Of a stretch of DNA of 64,000 bases, positions 25,718 to 35,217 are shown one piece after another (the first letter of the stretch is position 1; the number at the start of each line of letters is the position of its first letter). A program made the translations under genes and the position numbers. This DNA is from Cylindrospermum sp. NIES-4074 (lineage in GTDB: Bacteria > Cyanobacteriota > Cyanobacteriia > Cyanobacteriales > Nostocaceae). The notes under the pieces are model-generated. The model had not been told where the DNA came from. It saw only the letters and a list, made by a program, of their open reading frames with translations, and ran no database searches. The DNA is taken from NCBI GenBank assembly GCA_003994795.1, contig AP018269.1, positions 5,705,254 through 5,769,253 on the forward strand. Reading direction: 5' to 3'.

Positions 25718-27187
25718 ATGGTTGTGAAGTTGCAGCGACCGATTTTAGTGGGAGGATTGGGACTGTCCTTTTCCCTGTGGATGCTAAACAGTTGGCACCA
25801 TTCCATAGTGCAGGTGGGTGAGTTTGGGTTATTGAGTGCTGTAGCGGTTGGTGGAGGTTTGTGGTTATTCCAGCAAAATCGCCCCAAAGCCGGTTTAGAG
25901 CAGCTAAATGGTATGGTTGTAGAGCGGGCGACAGTGGAAAAAGCGATCGCCAAAATTGAGGCGATAATCCACCAACTAGCACAGGAAGCAGAAAACCATC
26001 CCGCCTTGGAAACACTGCGGGAACAAGTTGCTAAATTATTTTTTGAGTTAGACAGACAAGAAATTAAACTCGCTGTCACCGGCGGAAAGTCGGTTGGTAA
26101 AAGTACTGTTATTCAAGTGCTACAGCAAAATCTAGACAAGTTACCACACCAGAATGTAGAGACGTTACATGTAACGTCTCTACATTTTACGGAAACAGCG
26201 CCTTTGTTTAGAGAAGCCGGTGATCAGTCAGATGTAGATATTTTGGCGGAAGTGCAAAAATCTGATCTTGTCCTGTTTCTCACCAACGGTGATTTGACAG
26301 ACTCAGAATTTCAAGTTTTGCAGCAGCTAAAAGCCGCAAATCAGCCCACTCTTCTAGTTTTTAACAAACAAGACCAGTTTTTGCCAGATGAACGCGCCAG
26401 CGTCTTACAGTCCTTGAAACAGCGGATGTCTGGAAACGTCGTCGCTACGGCGGTGTCTCCTATTCCTGTGAAAGTGCGGAAACATGAAGCTGATGGTTCT
26501 GTGCAAGAGTGGATGGAACAACCAGCGCCAGATATCCAGCAGTTGACGCAGCAGTTAGGCGAAATTCTGTCTATTCAAGCACAGCAGTTAGTTTTGGCGA
26601 CTACGTTGAGGAAAGCTGTGTTGCTGAAAGCCGAGGCGAAAAACTGGTTAAATCGGACAAGATGCGATCGCGCCACACCCATCATAGAACAATATCAGTG
26701 GATAGCTGCCGCCGCTGCCTTTGCTAACCCAGTCCCCGCACTAGATATATTAGCAACTGCTGCAATTAATGCCCAAATGGTAATGGATTTGGGTAATATT
26801 TATCAGCAAAAGTTTTCCCTAGAACAAGCGCAAACTGTAGCGGGAACTATGGGAAGTTTGATGCTGAAATTGGGTTTAGTGGAACTTTCCACAAAGGCTG
26901 TAACTACAGTTTTAAAAAGTAACGCCGTTACCTTTGTGGCTGGGGGACTAGTGCAGGGTGTGAGTGCAGCTTATCTCACCAGAGTTGCAGGGTTAAGTTT
27001 AGTTGCGTATTTTGAACAGCAAGAAATCGCCCTAGATTCAGGAAATGCCTTAAATCTGGATAAGTTGCGTCAAACTTTGCAAAATGTCTTCCAGCAAAAT
27101 CAGCAGATAGCATTTTTGCAAGGCTTTGTTAAGCAAGGTGTGAAGCGTTTATTACCAGAAGCGCAGCCGGTTGAAGTTGTGGGATAA
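25718..27187 (+). CDS. Membrane-associated P-loop GTPase-like protein (DUF697-like C-terminus)
   Basis: 489 aa. Two N-terminal hydrophobic segments (residues 8 to 25 and 31 to 50) precede a helical linker and a GTPase domain: P-loop GGKSVGKST near residue 125, switch region SDVDILAEVQKSDLVLFLTNGD, and FNKQDQ in place of NKxD. After about residue 330 come hydrophobic helices typical of DUF697-like tails. An in-frame 34-bp palindrome (26153-26186) encodes residues around 145 to 157, between the P-loop and the switch. The function of this cyanobacterial family is not known; the fold suggests membrane remodelling or stress sensing. Confidence 0.75.
   Translation: MVVKLQRPILVGGLGLSFSLWMLNSWHHSIVQVGEFGLLSAVAVGGGLWLFQQNRPKAGLEQLNGMVVERATVEKAIAKIEAIIHQLAQEAENHPALETLREQVAKLFFELDRQEIKLAVTGGKSVGKSTVIQVLQQNLDKLPHQNVETLHVTSLHFTETAPLFREAGDQSDVDILAEVQKSDLVLFLTNGDLTDSEFQVLQQLKAANQPTLLVFNKQDQFLPDERASVLQSLKQRMSGNVVATAVSPIPVKVRKHEADGSVQEWMEQPAPDIQQLTQQLGEILSIQAQQLVLATTLRKAVLLKAEAKNWLNRTRCDRATPIIEQYQWIAAAAAFANPVPALDILATAAINAQMVMDLGNIYQQKFSLEQAQTVAGTMGSLMLKLGLVELSTKAVTTVLKSNAVTFVAGGLVQGVSAAYLTRVAGLSLVAYFEQQEIALDSGNALNLDKLRQTLQNVFQQNQQIAFLQGFVKQGVKRLLPEAQPVEVVG
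26153..26186. repeat. 34-bp perfect palindrome inside the GTPase gene
   Basis: Arms AATGTAGAGACGTTACA and TGTAACGTCTCTACATT. The same motif with two changed base pairs is inside the metalloprotease gene at 39577-39606. Related TAGAGACGTT(G/A)CATG palindromes are dispersed in many cyanobacterial genomes. Confidence 0.9.
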
Positions 27188-27216
27188 TTTCACCCATAAT
27201 AAAGCGTTGGCGAATA

Positions 27217-27289
27217 GAAATCGCAGCGACACAAACTCAATAAATTTGTAACCCGCGCAGGCGGGTTTTGTCTATGTAGCTGCGATTTC
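27217..27289. repeat. Interspersed hairpin repeat after the GTPase gene
   Basis: Outer arms GAAATCGCAGC and GCTGCGATTTC enclose a second hairpin (27250-27270). Similar units are dispersed in Nostoc spacers. Confidence 0.7.
27250..27270 (+). terminator. Probable terminator of the GTPase gene
   Basis: Stem AACCCGC/GCGGGTT with loop GCAG, followed by TTGTCT. It lies 63 bp past the stop and inside the larger repeat. Confidence 0.6.
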
Positions 27290-27378
27290 CAATCGCCCGG
27301 TTATTTGCAATTTTTTCGAGATTGAATGAGAGAGATATTAGAGAAGTCTTATATTATTATCATTGTATAAATACCTGA

Positions 27379-27630
27379 TTAAAAGCTATCTAAATCGTCG
27401 TCAGAGTATATAATTTTCCCCAAGTTAGGGTTAAGTTTAGCCTGTTTTTCAATAAGTTCTAATAAAGCATTATTGCAGCGTTCTGCAATTTCTGGATATT
27501 TATTTGCTGTCCATTCAAGTTCTGTTACACCACAAGGATCACTAATATCAAAGCCTAGTTCAATCAATTCTTCAGTGTGCTTAAATGCAAGATTAAAAAT
27601 ACCTTCAAAATCAATGAATTGTTCATACAT
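27379..27630 (-). CDS. Hypothetical acidic 83-aa protein
   Basis: The protein is acidic and helical (MYEQFIDFEGIFNLAF ... ELTWTANKYPEIAERCNNALLELIEK), ending in an Asp-rich tail (SDDDLDSF). No known motif is seen. It lies convergent with the GTPase gene and is flanked by repeats. Size and acidity would fit a small regulatory or antitoxin-like protein, but nothing supports that directly. Confidence 0.55.
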   Translation of the reverse strand: MYEQFIDFEGIFNLAFKHTEELIELGFDISDPCGVTELEWTANKYPEIAERCNNALLELIEKQAKLNPNLGKIIYSDDDLDSF

Positions 27631-27775
27631 AGCGACAATTTAGCAGAATATCTCAACGCAGTGTAACGCACTGATTTAATTTTGTGGGATAATTTCGCGC
27701 AAAGACGCAAAGACACAAATCTTGCATTACGCACCTTATCCGCCTACGATTGAAATCGCAGTCTAATAGCCTAAC

Positions 27776-27855
27776 TCCACTAAAGTGGACTGAAAAGCAA
27801 TCTTTAGTCTACTTGAGTAGACTTTAGCTATTAGCCTGGGAATTCATTCCTTGGC
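27776..27855. repeat. Extragenic palindromic repeat cluster
   Basis: Two perfect palindromes (TCCACTAAAGTGGA at 27776-27789 and AGTCTACTTGAGTAGACT at 27806-27823) and a trailing imperfect one (GCCTGGGAATTCATTCC). They end just before the start of the next gene and may overlap its ribosome site. Confidence 0.75.
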
Positions 27856-27860
27856 GGACT

Positions 27861-28706
27861 ATGGTACAGTTAGAAGATGTGATTCAAATGTATATGATTT
27901 ACAGTAATTTTATTGATAATCTACCAGCTATTATAGGTTTATCTTTAGCAGGCGTGTGGCTTATTTACAAAGCTGTGTTAATCGCTTATAAATTAGATTT
28001 AATCAGAGGAATTATCACCTTGTTTAATCATAGACCAATCATTATGCCATCTTTATTTTTTATAGCCTCTCCATTTATTTGGACTTCAATATTTCACATT
28101 TATACGCAAAATTTAGATAATTCTATAAAAGCTTTTACTCCAATTACTTGTATTGCAGCTTATATCGCTTACCAACAGTACCAAATTAATCGACAGCAGT
28201 TAAGGAAAAATTTATCTGATAAGCGATTACAAATTTATGTATCTGTCATGACTTTGATCACTGCTGGTAGGAAAAAGATCATACCAGAAAAAATAAATCT
28301 TGTTCTACCTAGCTTATTTGAGTCAGAATTTTTATATAATACAGAAATTCTACAAGAAAAAATAAATCTTGTTCTACCTAGCTTATTTGAGTCAGAATTT
28401 TTATTTGGTGAAGAAGTTAACAAAAAGCTTAAAGAAATTTGTGATAAAGCTAATCTATTGATTGTTTTAAAAAATCTTATTGATGATGCAAACAAACATG
28501 GAACAGAACAGTTAAAATATGATCGTGATTCTTGGTTGGAAAAAAGTGGAGAAAAAAATAAATCAAAGGCAAATGAAAACGGCGAAAGGTTAAACAGTTA
28601 TGCAGAGCAATATAATGAAATTAGAGAATATTTTGAAAATGAAGCACCTAAAATAAAGACTTTATTTTATCCATATATTAATTTATCAAACATTGCTATT
28701 GAGTGA
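27861..28706 (+). CDS. Unknown membrane protein beside a DNA methyltransferase
   Basis: 281 aa, AT-rich and Lys/Asn-rich compared with neighbours. Three TM segments are visible (about residues 18 to 40, 58 to 80, 90 to 108), then a cytoplasmic helical region. Residues 143 to 181 contain a tandem duplication of 23 residues (KINLVLPSLFESEFL unit), encoded by a 69-bp direct repeat whose first 49 bp are identical, so the duplication is young. The tail is Lys/Glu-rich. The gene ends 45 bp before the C5-methyltransferase gene on the same strand. No family recognised; a membrane effector linked to the methyltransferase is one possibility. Confidence 0.65.
   Translation: MVQLEDVIQMYMIYSNFIDNLPAIIGLSLAGVWLIYKAVLIAYKLDLIRGIITLFNHRPIIMPSLFFIASPFIWTSIFHIYTQNLDNSIKAFTPITCIAAYIAYQQYQINRQQLRKNLSDKRLQIYVSVMTLITAGRKKIIPEKINLVLPSLFESEFLYNTEILQEKINLVLPSLFESEFLFGEEVNKKLKEICDKANLLIVLKNLIDDANKHGTEQLKYDRDSWLEKSGEKNKSKANENGERLNSYAEQYNEIREYFENEAPKIKTLFYPYINLSNIAIE
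28287..28404 (+). repeat. 69-bp in-frame tandem duplication
   Basis: The sequence from GAAAAAATAAATCTTG repeats at 28287 and 28356. 49 bp are identical, and the rest of the unit differs. Confidence 0.9.
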
Positions 28707-28751
28707 AATTAGAGCTAAAAGGCATAGTGCATTGACTTAGTGTAATCACTA

Positions 28752-29873
28752 ATGAATATTAGTCCCTCCATCTTCTCCTTTTTCTCCGGCGCCGGCTTTC
28801 TAGATTTAGGCTTTGAAACCAGCGGATTTAACATTGCTTACGTTAACGAAATCTTTCCCCCGTTCATCGCTGCATATCGCCATGCGCGGGAAGTTCTCAA
28901 ACTACCATTACCTGAATATGGATATCATCACGGGGAAGCATCAGACGTAACCAAACTAATAGCAGGTTCACCAGCACAACGCTTGAATGAATTAGTCAAA
29001 GACTGCCGCAAATCTCATCATATAATTGGCTTTATTGGCGGGCCTCCTTGTCCTGATTTCTCAATTGGGGGAAAAAACAGAGGTCATTTAGGTGATAATG
29101 GTAAACTGTCCGCTTCATACATTGAATTAATTTGTCGTCATCAGCCAGATTTCTTTTTATTTGAGAATGTCAAAGGTTTGTGGAGAACAACCAAACACCG
29201 CTTATTTTTTGAATCCTTAAAAATACAATTACAGCAAGCAGGTTATATATTAACTGAAAGATTAATAAATGCTATTGAGTACGGTGTACCCCAAGATAGA
29301 GACAGAATTATTTTGATTGGTTTTAGAGAAAATTTCCTCAAGGATATGGGAATAAATCATGAAGTTGCATTCCCTTGGAAAAATCATATTTTATATCCCA
29401 AGGAAAAAGTATTTGCTTACCCTTGGCGTGAGTGCGAACCTTTTCAAGAAAATTCTCTAATTCCTTGTCCTGATAATATTCCTCAAGAACTAACTGTTGA
29501 ATATTGGTTTGGAAAAAATAACGTGTTGAATCATCCCAATGCTAAACATTATTTTCAACCGAGAGCAGGTATGATAAAATTTGCGGCTGTGGATGAAGGA
29601 GATGATTCTAAAAAGTCCTTTAAACGTCTGCACCGATGGCGTTATTCTCCTACAGCTTGCTATGGAAATAATGAAGTACATTTGCATCCTTACAAAATGC
29701 GCCGTATTTCTGTAGCGGAAGCTTTAGCGATACAATCTTTACCTGCAAATTTTATTCTTCCAGAGAACATTACACTCACCAATATGTTTAAAACTATTGG
29801 TAATGGTGTGCCATATTTAGCAGCGAAAGCGTTAGCTCAAACTATCCTTGACTTCTTGGACTTACGCAACTGA
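28752..29873 (+). CDS. C5-cytosine DNA methyltransferase
   Basis: 373 aa. Motif I FSFFSGAGFLDLGFE (residues 8 to 22), motif IV GGPPCPDFS with catalytic C100, motif VI FENVKG (137 to 142), motif VIII QDRDRIILIGF, and motif X GNGVPYLAAKALA near the end are all present. The target-recognition region lies at about 200 to 320. It methylates cytosine C5 in a site I cannot predict. PDFS replaces the common PCQxFS. No restriction endonuclease is recognisable beside it, so it is either solitary or paired with the unknown upstream gene. Confidence 0.92.
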   Translation: MNISPSIFSFFSGAGFLDLGFETSGFNIAYVNEIFPPFIAAYRHAREVLKLPLPEYGYHHGEASDVTKLIAGSPAQRLNELVKDCRKSHHIIGFIGGPPCPDFSIGGKNRGHLGDNGKLSASYIELICRHQPDFFLFENVKGLWRTTKHRLFFESLKIQLQQAGYILTERLINAIEYGVPQDRDRIILIGFRENFLKDMGINHEVAFPWKNHILYPKEKVFAYPWRECEPFQENSLIPCPDNIPQELTVEYWFGKNNVLNHPNAKHYFQPRAGMIKFAAVDEGDDSKKSFKRLHRWRYSPTACYGNNEVHLHPYKMRRISVAEALAIQSLPANFILPENITLTNMFKTIGNGVPYLAAKALAQTILDFLDLRN

Positions 29874-29880
29874 CATGGCT

Positions 29881-29950
29881 TTGTAGGGTGCGTCAGACTC
29901 GATAATTCCGTAACAATCAATAGATTTTTGGCATTTGACGCACCCTACAA
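29881..29950. repeat. 70-bp interspersed repeat with 15-bp perfect inverted ends
   Basis: Bounded by TTGTAGGGTGCGTCA and TGACGCACCCTACAA. It lies just downstream of the methyltransferase and could act as a transcript-end hairpin. A related shorter hairpin is at 46524-46550. Confidence 0.8.
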
Positions 29951-30213
29951 GAGATATTGAGTGTGACACTTACGTAAGTCCTAACTTTTTGGAAATTGAG
30001 GTGACAAATCCGGTTGAACGAATATCACAATAAATGCTGTTTGTCAACTATAATACTTAGATTAATTTAGGGACACTTGGAGAGTCGGCATACCAGACCA
30101 ATTCAGAAGGCGGTTTTCACGATAAACTCGTATATGAATATGGTTTAATCTATATATAAGAAATGTCTTAATTTTTTATAAAGTTTAATAATCTATCACT
30201 GGCAGAACAAACG
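29951..30213. other. Spacer before deoC, no gene seen
   Basis: AT-rich. It includes a CTTACGTAAGTCCT fragment of the same repeat class seen at 7188 and 10029. No promoter could be assigned with confidence. Confidence 0.4.
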
Positions 30214-30894
30214 ATGGCAGCAGACTATCCCAACATTGATATTGCGCCATTTATCGATCACTCCCTCCTGTTACCAACGGCTACCCCAGAACAGGTTGAG
30301 CAATGGTGTGAAGAAGCAGACAGATATAATTTTGCGACGGTTTGTTTGAACCCCATATATGTGAGACAAGCAGTTGAACTGTTGCACAATAAAAACCCGA
30401 AAGTCTGTACGGTAATTGGCTTTCCCAATGGCGCAACGACTTCAACGGTCAAGTTATTTGAGGCTCAAGAAGCGTTAGAAAATGGCGCGACGGAGTTGGA
30501 TGTGATGATTAACTTAGGCTGGTTGAAGGCTGGTAAAACTGAGGAAGTCCACCAAGAAATCGCTACAATTTGTGAAGCGGCTGGACAAGGTGTCAAAGTT
30601 ATTTTAGAAACCAACCTGCTGACAGATACTGAGAAAAAAATCGCTGCGGAAATAGCTATGGATGCAGGAGCGACTTTCTTAAAAACTAGTACTGGTTGGA
30701 ATGGTGGGGCAACGGTGGCGGATGTGAAGTTGTTGAAGGAAATAGCACGGGACAGGGTGGGGATTAAAGCATCTGGGGGTATTCGTACCCACAATCAAGC
30801 CCTAGACCTGATTTTAGCAGGTGCTACGAGGTTAGGCACATCTCGTGGTGTTGATTTGCTCCGCCAGCGAAATAACGTGGAAAAGGACGAATAG
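30214..30894 (+). CDS. deoC: Deoxyribose-phosphate aldolase
   Basis: 226 aa. DeoC active-site residues are visible: D96 in [10 protein letters not shown], the Schiff-base lysine K157 in FLKTSTGW, and K185 in [10 protein letters not shown]. It cleaves 2-deoxyribose-5-phosphate to glyceraldehyde-3-phosphate and acetaldehyde in nucleoside salvage. The length is normal for the short bacterial type. It is followed by a heptamer-repeat spacer and recO on the same strand, 100 bp away. Confidence 0.96.
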   Translation: MAADYPNIDIAPFIDHSLLLPTATPEQVEQWCEEADRYNFATVCLNPIYVRQAVELLHNKNPKVCTVIGFPNGATTSTVKLFEAQEALENGATELDVMINLGWLKAGKTEEVHQEIATICEAAGQGVKVILETNLLTDTEKKIAAEIAMDAGATFLKTSTGWNGGATVADVKLLKEIARDRVGIKASGGIRTHNQALDLILAGATRLGTSRGVDLLRQRNNVEKDE

Positions 30895-30934
30895 CCTTTT
30901 AATTTTTGTGCCTTGTCAGTGGTCATTTGTCCTT

Positions 30935-30994
30935 GTGCTCACCTAATGACTAATGACCAATGACCAATGACTAATGACTAATGACCACTGACAA
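30935..30994. repeat. AATGACC/TAATGAC tandem heptamers before recO
   Basis: About eight 7-bp units (TAATGAC, CAATGAC and similar) run up to the recO start codon, so the ribosome-binding region of recO is itself repeat-derived. Confidence 0.85.
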
Positions 30995-31903
30995 ATGACT
31001 AAAACCTACAAAGCAACTGGCATTAATCTCAAAACCCAAGCGCTGGGAGAATCGGATAAAATAGTAACAATTTTGACCCAGGAATTTGGTCTGATTCGCG
31101 CAGTTGCTCCGGGGGCACGCAAGCACAATTCCAGCCTGGGTGGAAGGATTGGGATGTTTGTGGTAAATGAACTGCTGATTTCCCAAGGGCGATCGCTTGA
31201 TAAAATTGCTCAAGCACAAACTATCAGAACTTATCCAGGTTTGGCTAAGGATTTGGGAAAATTGGCCGCTAGCCAATATTTAGCAGAAATAGTTCTGTGT
31301 CAGGCTTTAAGTGAACAACCCCAAGCAGAACTTTATGAGTTACTTAATGAACATCTCCAGCGCTTAGAAGCTTTACCCAAAACTGAATTAATGGGTGTTG
31401 TGGCACATCTGGCACATGGTGTTTTTCATTTTTTAGCTTTATCTGGATTATCGCCACAGGTGCAGGTATGTTGCCTGACTCAACGGCCCCTAATTCCTAA
31501 CTTTACAGATCCCAACTGGCAAGTAGGATTTAGCATTCCCACGGGGGGAACAATTTGCTTGGAAGCTTGGGAAGGTTTGCGAAAAGAGGTAGAGAAGCCA
31601 AAACTTCAACATTCCCGCAATCCAGCAATTGGGCACTCCCCAAATCCCCCAAAACCTGACTACCAAACAGTTATCCACCGCCAAGACATACCAGTAATTT
31701 CTAGTCGTCTGAGTGCTACAGAATTAGTTATGCTCCAGCATCTGTCGCAACCAGAGATAATGCAAATAGATGCAGCTGATTATGGCTGGTTATCTGTTGA
31801 GCAGATTTTGCGTCAGTATGCTCAGTACCATTTGGGACGCCCTATTCGTTCTGCTACATTGATTGATTCTTATCTTGCCGCCAACCATGATGCAATCGTC
31901 TGA
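30995..31903 (+). CDS. recO: DNA repair protein RecO
   Basis: 302 aa. The N-terminal OB-fold starts [39 protein letters not shown], which is the RecO pattern (switching residues, then E-x-D-x-I). The helical C-terminal part contains the cysteine-poor RecO_C region ([22 protein letters not shown]). It loads RecA with RecR on SSB-coated DNA. A hydrophilic loop at about residue 205 to 225 is probably species-specific. The 3' end overlaps the start of the MFS gene by 17 bp. Confidence 0.93.
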   Translation: MTKTYKATGINLKTQALGESDKIVTILTQEFGLIRAVAPGARKHNSSLGGRIGMFVVNELLISQGRSLDKIAQAQTIRTYPGLAKDLGKLAASQYLAEIVLCQALSEQPQAELYELLNEHLQRLEALPKTELMGVVAHLAHGVFHFLALSGLSPQVQVCCLTQRPLIPNFTDPNWQVGFSIPTGGTICLEAWEGLRKEVEKPKLQHSRNPAIGHSPNPPKPDYQTVIHRQDIPVISSRLSATELVMLQHLSQPEIMQIDAADYGWLSVEQILRQYAQYHLGRPIRSATLIDSYLAANHDAIV

Positions 31904-33533
31904 TTTGGATACGAAAATCCTACCTTTGTCACCCAGCTACACCACAAAACAGACTAGGGCATCAGATTCGACAGTACCTAATTACTTGAGTGCTGTTCCC
32001 CAGTCTACACCTAGTGAAATTAATAGCCAAGAAATGTCTCCTCAAGACGTTTCTCAACAGGAGCAAGATTGGTCGTCGGAAATTCCATCAACTGATGTGA
32101 ATCAGCAATCGGAAACAAAATCTGATGCTCAATTAGCCATTACTGAAACAAATGGTAAAGGTAATGCTTCTGAGGAAAATTTACAAGAGGTGGCTGACCC
32201 AGAAAAAGAACTAACCCAATTAAATGGTTCTGGTTCGTCGGGTGGGGAAAATTTACAAGCGCAAGGGTTTTGGCCAGTATTGAGAAACCCTAATTTCCTA
32301 GCTCTTTGGGCTGGTCAAGTTTTCTGCCAACTAGCTGATAAAGTATATTTGGTGCTGATGATTGCTTTGATTAACAGCCAGTTTCAGGCAAGCGATCAAA
32401 GCATTAGTGGTTGGGTGTCGGCATTGATGATGGCTTTTACCATTCCCGCAGTGCTGTTTGGTTCTGTTGCTGGTGTGTTTGTCGATCGCTGGTCAAAAAA
32501 AGCTGTGCTGGTGGCCTCGAATGCTTGGCGTGGTATTTTGGTTTTGGCCATCCCCCTACTGCTGTGGTTAACTCATGATTGGCAACCAGTGGGAGTCTTG
32601 CCGGTGGGTTTTCTGATCATTTTGGGAGTGACTTTTTTAGTTTCCACGCTGACACAGTTTTTTGCACCAGCAGAACAGTCGGCTATTCCTCTGGTGGTGG
32701 AAGAACAGCATTTATTGTCGGCTAATTCCCTGTACACAACAACGATGATGGCGTCGGTGATTGTCGGGTTTGCTGTTGGGGAACCACTGTTAGCGATCGC
32801 CGATGGACTTTGGCTTAAACTGGGTGGGAGTGGTGGATTAGGAAAGGAATTTTTGGTAGGTGGTAGTTATGCGATCGCCGGATTAATTTTATTCTTGCTC
32901 AGAACTAACGAAAAATCTCACCCCCCAGAAACAGAATTTCCCCACGTATTCGCTGACTTGCGGGATGGTTTGGGCTATCTCAAAGCTAATTACCGTGTTC
33001 GTAATGCTTTGTTACAACTGGTGATCCTATTTTCTGTGATTGCAGCTTTAACTGTGCTCGCGGTTCGCATGGCAGAAATTATACCCAATATGAAAGCCTC
33101 CCAATTCGGCTTTTTACTCGCAGCTGGCGGCGTTGGTATCGCTATTGGGGCCACGATTCTCGGTCAATTTGGTCAACGCTTCACTTATTCTCAGTTAAGT
33201 TTGTGGGGTTGTTTAGGTATAGCCGCATCCCTGATTGGTTTGTCAGTATTCACCACCCATCTGTGGTTAGTTCTGCTGTTTCTGTCCCTAATAGGTGTGT
33301 TTGGGGCTTTAGTGGGTATCCCCATGCAAACCGAGATTCAAACAGAAACACCGCCAGAAATGCGTGGTAAAGTCTTTGGTCTGCAAAACAACGTGATTAA
33401 TATCGCCCTCACCTTACCCTTAGCATTAGCAGGTGTAGCAGAAACCTTTATCGGATTGCAGGCGGTTTTTTTGGCACTAGCGGCGATCGTCTTCTCAGGA
33501 GGTATATTAACCTGGTATAACTCTCGTGAGTAG
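31887..33533 (+). CDS. MFS transporter with long disordered N-terminus
   Basis: About 548 aa from ATG (MMQSSDL); a TTG eight codons upstream is less likely. Residues 1 to about 125 are Ser/Gln/Glu-rich and disordered. The MFS part starts at [25 protein letters not shown] and has about 12 helices, with the loop motif [19 protein letters not shown] between TM2 and TM3. This pattern is close to MFS_3 (enterobactin exporter-like) proteins. The start overlaps recO, so the two are likely co-translated. Substrate unknown. Confidence 0.8.
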   Translation: MMQSSDLDTKILPLSPSYTTKQTRASDSTVPNYLSAVPQSTPSEINSQEMSPQDVSQQEQDWSSEIPSTDVNQQSETKSDAQLAITETNGKGNASEENLQEVADPEKELTQLNGSGSSGGENLQAQGFWPVLRNPNFLALWAGQVFCQLADKVYLVLMIALINSQFQASDQSISGWVSALMMAFTIPAVLFGSVAGVFVDRWSKKAVLVASNAWRGILVLAIPLLLWLTHDWQPVGVLPVGFLIILGVTFLVSTLTQFFAPAEQSAIPLVVEEQHLLSANSLYTTTMMASVIVGFAVGEPLLAIADGLWLKLGGSGGLGKEFLVGGSYAIAGLILFLLRTNEKSHPPETEFPHVFADLRDGLGYLKANYRVRNALLQLVILFSVIAALTVLAVRMAEIIPNMKASQFGFLLAAGGVGIAIGATILGQFGQRFTYSQLSLWGCLGIAASLIGLSVFTTHLWLVLLFLSLIGVFGALVGIPMQTEIQTETPPEMRGKVFGLQNNVINIALTLPLALAGVAETFIGLQAVFLALAAIVFSGGILTWYNSRE

Positions 33534-34068
33534 TTATCAGGTAGGAGTCATAATTCATAACCTAACCATTAACACGAATTTACAGAAAGAATTTCTTTTC
33601 GTGTTAAACTAAATCCAGCGAAAATTTATCAGATACTTGCTGGGCATCAACCTAAGCATTAGCCAAAATTAAGTTGTGATCAACTTAAAAAGCTAACAAC
33701 TTATAAGTAGAATAAATAAGGCGATCAATCTACTGGTTTAATCAGCTTATAACTTGGCTTTTTTAACTAGGATATGCTGGGATTTTATAATAACTAAAAA
33801 GTCAGCAAGTACAACGGGATAAAAAAACAGCGAAAGGACACAAAACTGATACTTCAAACCCGTTTTTATGCAAGCATTCAGCTATCAGCGGTCAGCAGTC
33901 AGCTAAAACTAGTTTTTAGACTGAGTTCAAGGGTTTTGCGTTGGGGAAACTTACACCAAACGCAATTAGTAATCTTTCTGCCAGAATGCTCATAAATTCC
34001 TGAAAATTGCTGATAGCTGATAGCTGACCGCTGAATGCTTACGTTTTTATTTATAGTTAATCGAAAGA
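33534..34068. other. Intergenic region with a hairpin and an inverted heptamer repeat
   Basis: No gene. Holds the hairpin at 33569-33607 and, at 33871-34040, repeat runs (CAGCTAT/CAGCGGT/CAGCAGT) facing each other in opposite orientation across about 110 bp. Confidence 0.5.
33569..33607 (+). terminator. Candidate terminator of the recO-MFS pair
   Basis: Perfect 10-bp stem TTAACACGAA/TTCGTGTTAA with a 19-base loop and no strong U-run. The position, 36 bp after the MFS stop, suits termination. Confidence 0.4.
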
Positions 34069-35217
34069 ATGCGTATAGCCTGGATTGGAAAAAAATCACC
34101 CTTTTGCGGCAATGTCACCTACAGTCGAGAAATTACAAATTCCTTGCTAGACCGGGGACATCAAGTTAGTTTTCTTCACTTTGCCCAAGAAGAATCTGAG
34201 CCTGGCAACTGGCCAAATTGCCAAGAGGTTTCCTTACCCTTTATTTACAAGTCCCAGGTTTACACAATTCCCACTTTTAGAGCCACTAAGGTCTTAACTG
34301 ATTCGCTACGGGAAATCAAGCCAGATATAGTTCATGCTTCGCTGACGCTCTCTCCTCTAGACTTTGTGTTGCCGGAAATTTGTGAGGAACTGAATTTACC
34401 TTTAGTTGCTACTTTCCACACACCTTTTGCTGGTAAGGGAGCAAAGCTAATATCGGGAACACAATTTTTGGCTTATCAACTCTACGCGCCTTTTTTGGAT
34501 AACTATCATCGCGTAATTGTCTTTTCCCAAATTCAGTTGGAATTGTTAGCGCGTTTGGGTGTGAGAGAAGAAAAGATTGCTGTTATTCCCAACGGCGTGG
34601 ATATTACTAAGTATTCTCCTGGTATTTCTAAAATCAAAGCAGAATTTGCAGCTGAACGCTTATTTGTCTACCAAGGTCGGATAGCCCCAGAAAAAAACGT
34701 CGAAGCTCTCCTGCGGGCGTGGAAGCAGTCAGATATGGGAGCTAAGACTAAGTTGCTAATTGTGGGCGATGGCCCTTTGAAACCTTCCTTAGAGACGTTT
34801 TATGGTTCTGAGTCCGGCGTTATCTGGTTAGGTTTTATAGCGGATGAAGCCCGACGCATCGAAATATTACAGGGTGCAGATGTATTTATTTTGCCTTCTT
34901 TGGTTGAGGGACTTTCCCTATCTCTGTTAGAGGCAATGGCTTGTGGGCTGGCTTGTTTAGCAACAGACGTGGGTGCAGATGGCGAAGTGCTGGACAAGGG
35001 CGCAGGCGTAGTTATCAATACTAAAACAGTGCGATCGCAATTACGAACCCTCTTACCACTGTTCCAAGATCATCCAGAGTTAACAAGCTTGTTGGGGCAA
35101 AAGGCTAGGAAGCGGGTATTAGAGCGCTATACCCTCAGTGATAATATCACTCGCTTAGAAGAACTTTACACCAAAGTATTAGCACAGCGACCTGTTCCCC
35201 TCAGACGCGGGGCTTAG
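34069..35217 (+). CDS. GT4-family glycosyltransferase
   Basis: 382 aa. GT-B fold: N-terminal WIGKKSPFCGNVTYSREITN (donor/acceptor loop) and, in the C-terminal half, VYQGRIAPEKNVEALLRAW, LLIVGDGPLKPSLE and PSLVEGLSLSLLEAMACGLACLATDVGADGE with the E-x7-E motif. It transfers a sugar from a nucleotide donor. The opening resembles the cyanobacterial digalactosyldiacylglycerol synthase DgdA, but I could not confirm that from the sequence alone, so no symbol is given. The gene is single and not in an operon. Confidence 0.8.
   Translation: MRIAWIGKKSPFCGNVTYSREITNSLLDRGHQVSFLHFAQEESEPGNWPNCQEVSLPFIYKSQVYTIPTFRATKVLTDSLREIKPDIVHASLTLSPLDFVLPEICEELNLPLVATFHTPFAGKGAKLISGTQFLAYQLYAPFLDNYHRVIVFSQIQLELLARLGVREEKIAVIPNGVDITKYSPGISKIKAEFAAERLFVYQGRIAPEKNVEALLRAWKQSDMGAKTKLLIVGDGPLKPSLETFYGSESGVIWLGFIADEARRIEILQGADVFILPSLVEGLSLSLLEAMACGLACLATDVGADGEVLDKGAGVVINTKTVRSQLRTLLPLFQDHPELTSLLGQKARKRVLERYTLSDNITRLEELYTKVLAQRPVPLRRGA

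Noticed and set aside
25537-26079. Minus-strand 180-aa frame opposite the nuclease and GTPase genes
   Set aside because: Lies across two well-supported genes on the plus strand, with Ser/Cys-rich antisense composition.
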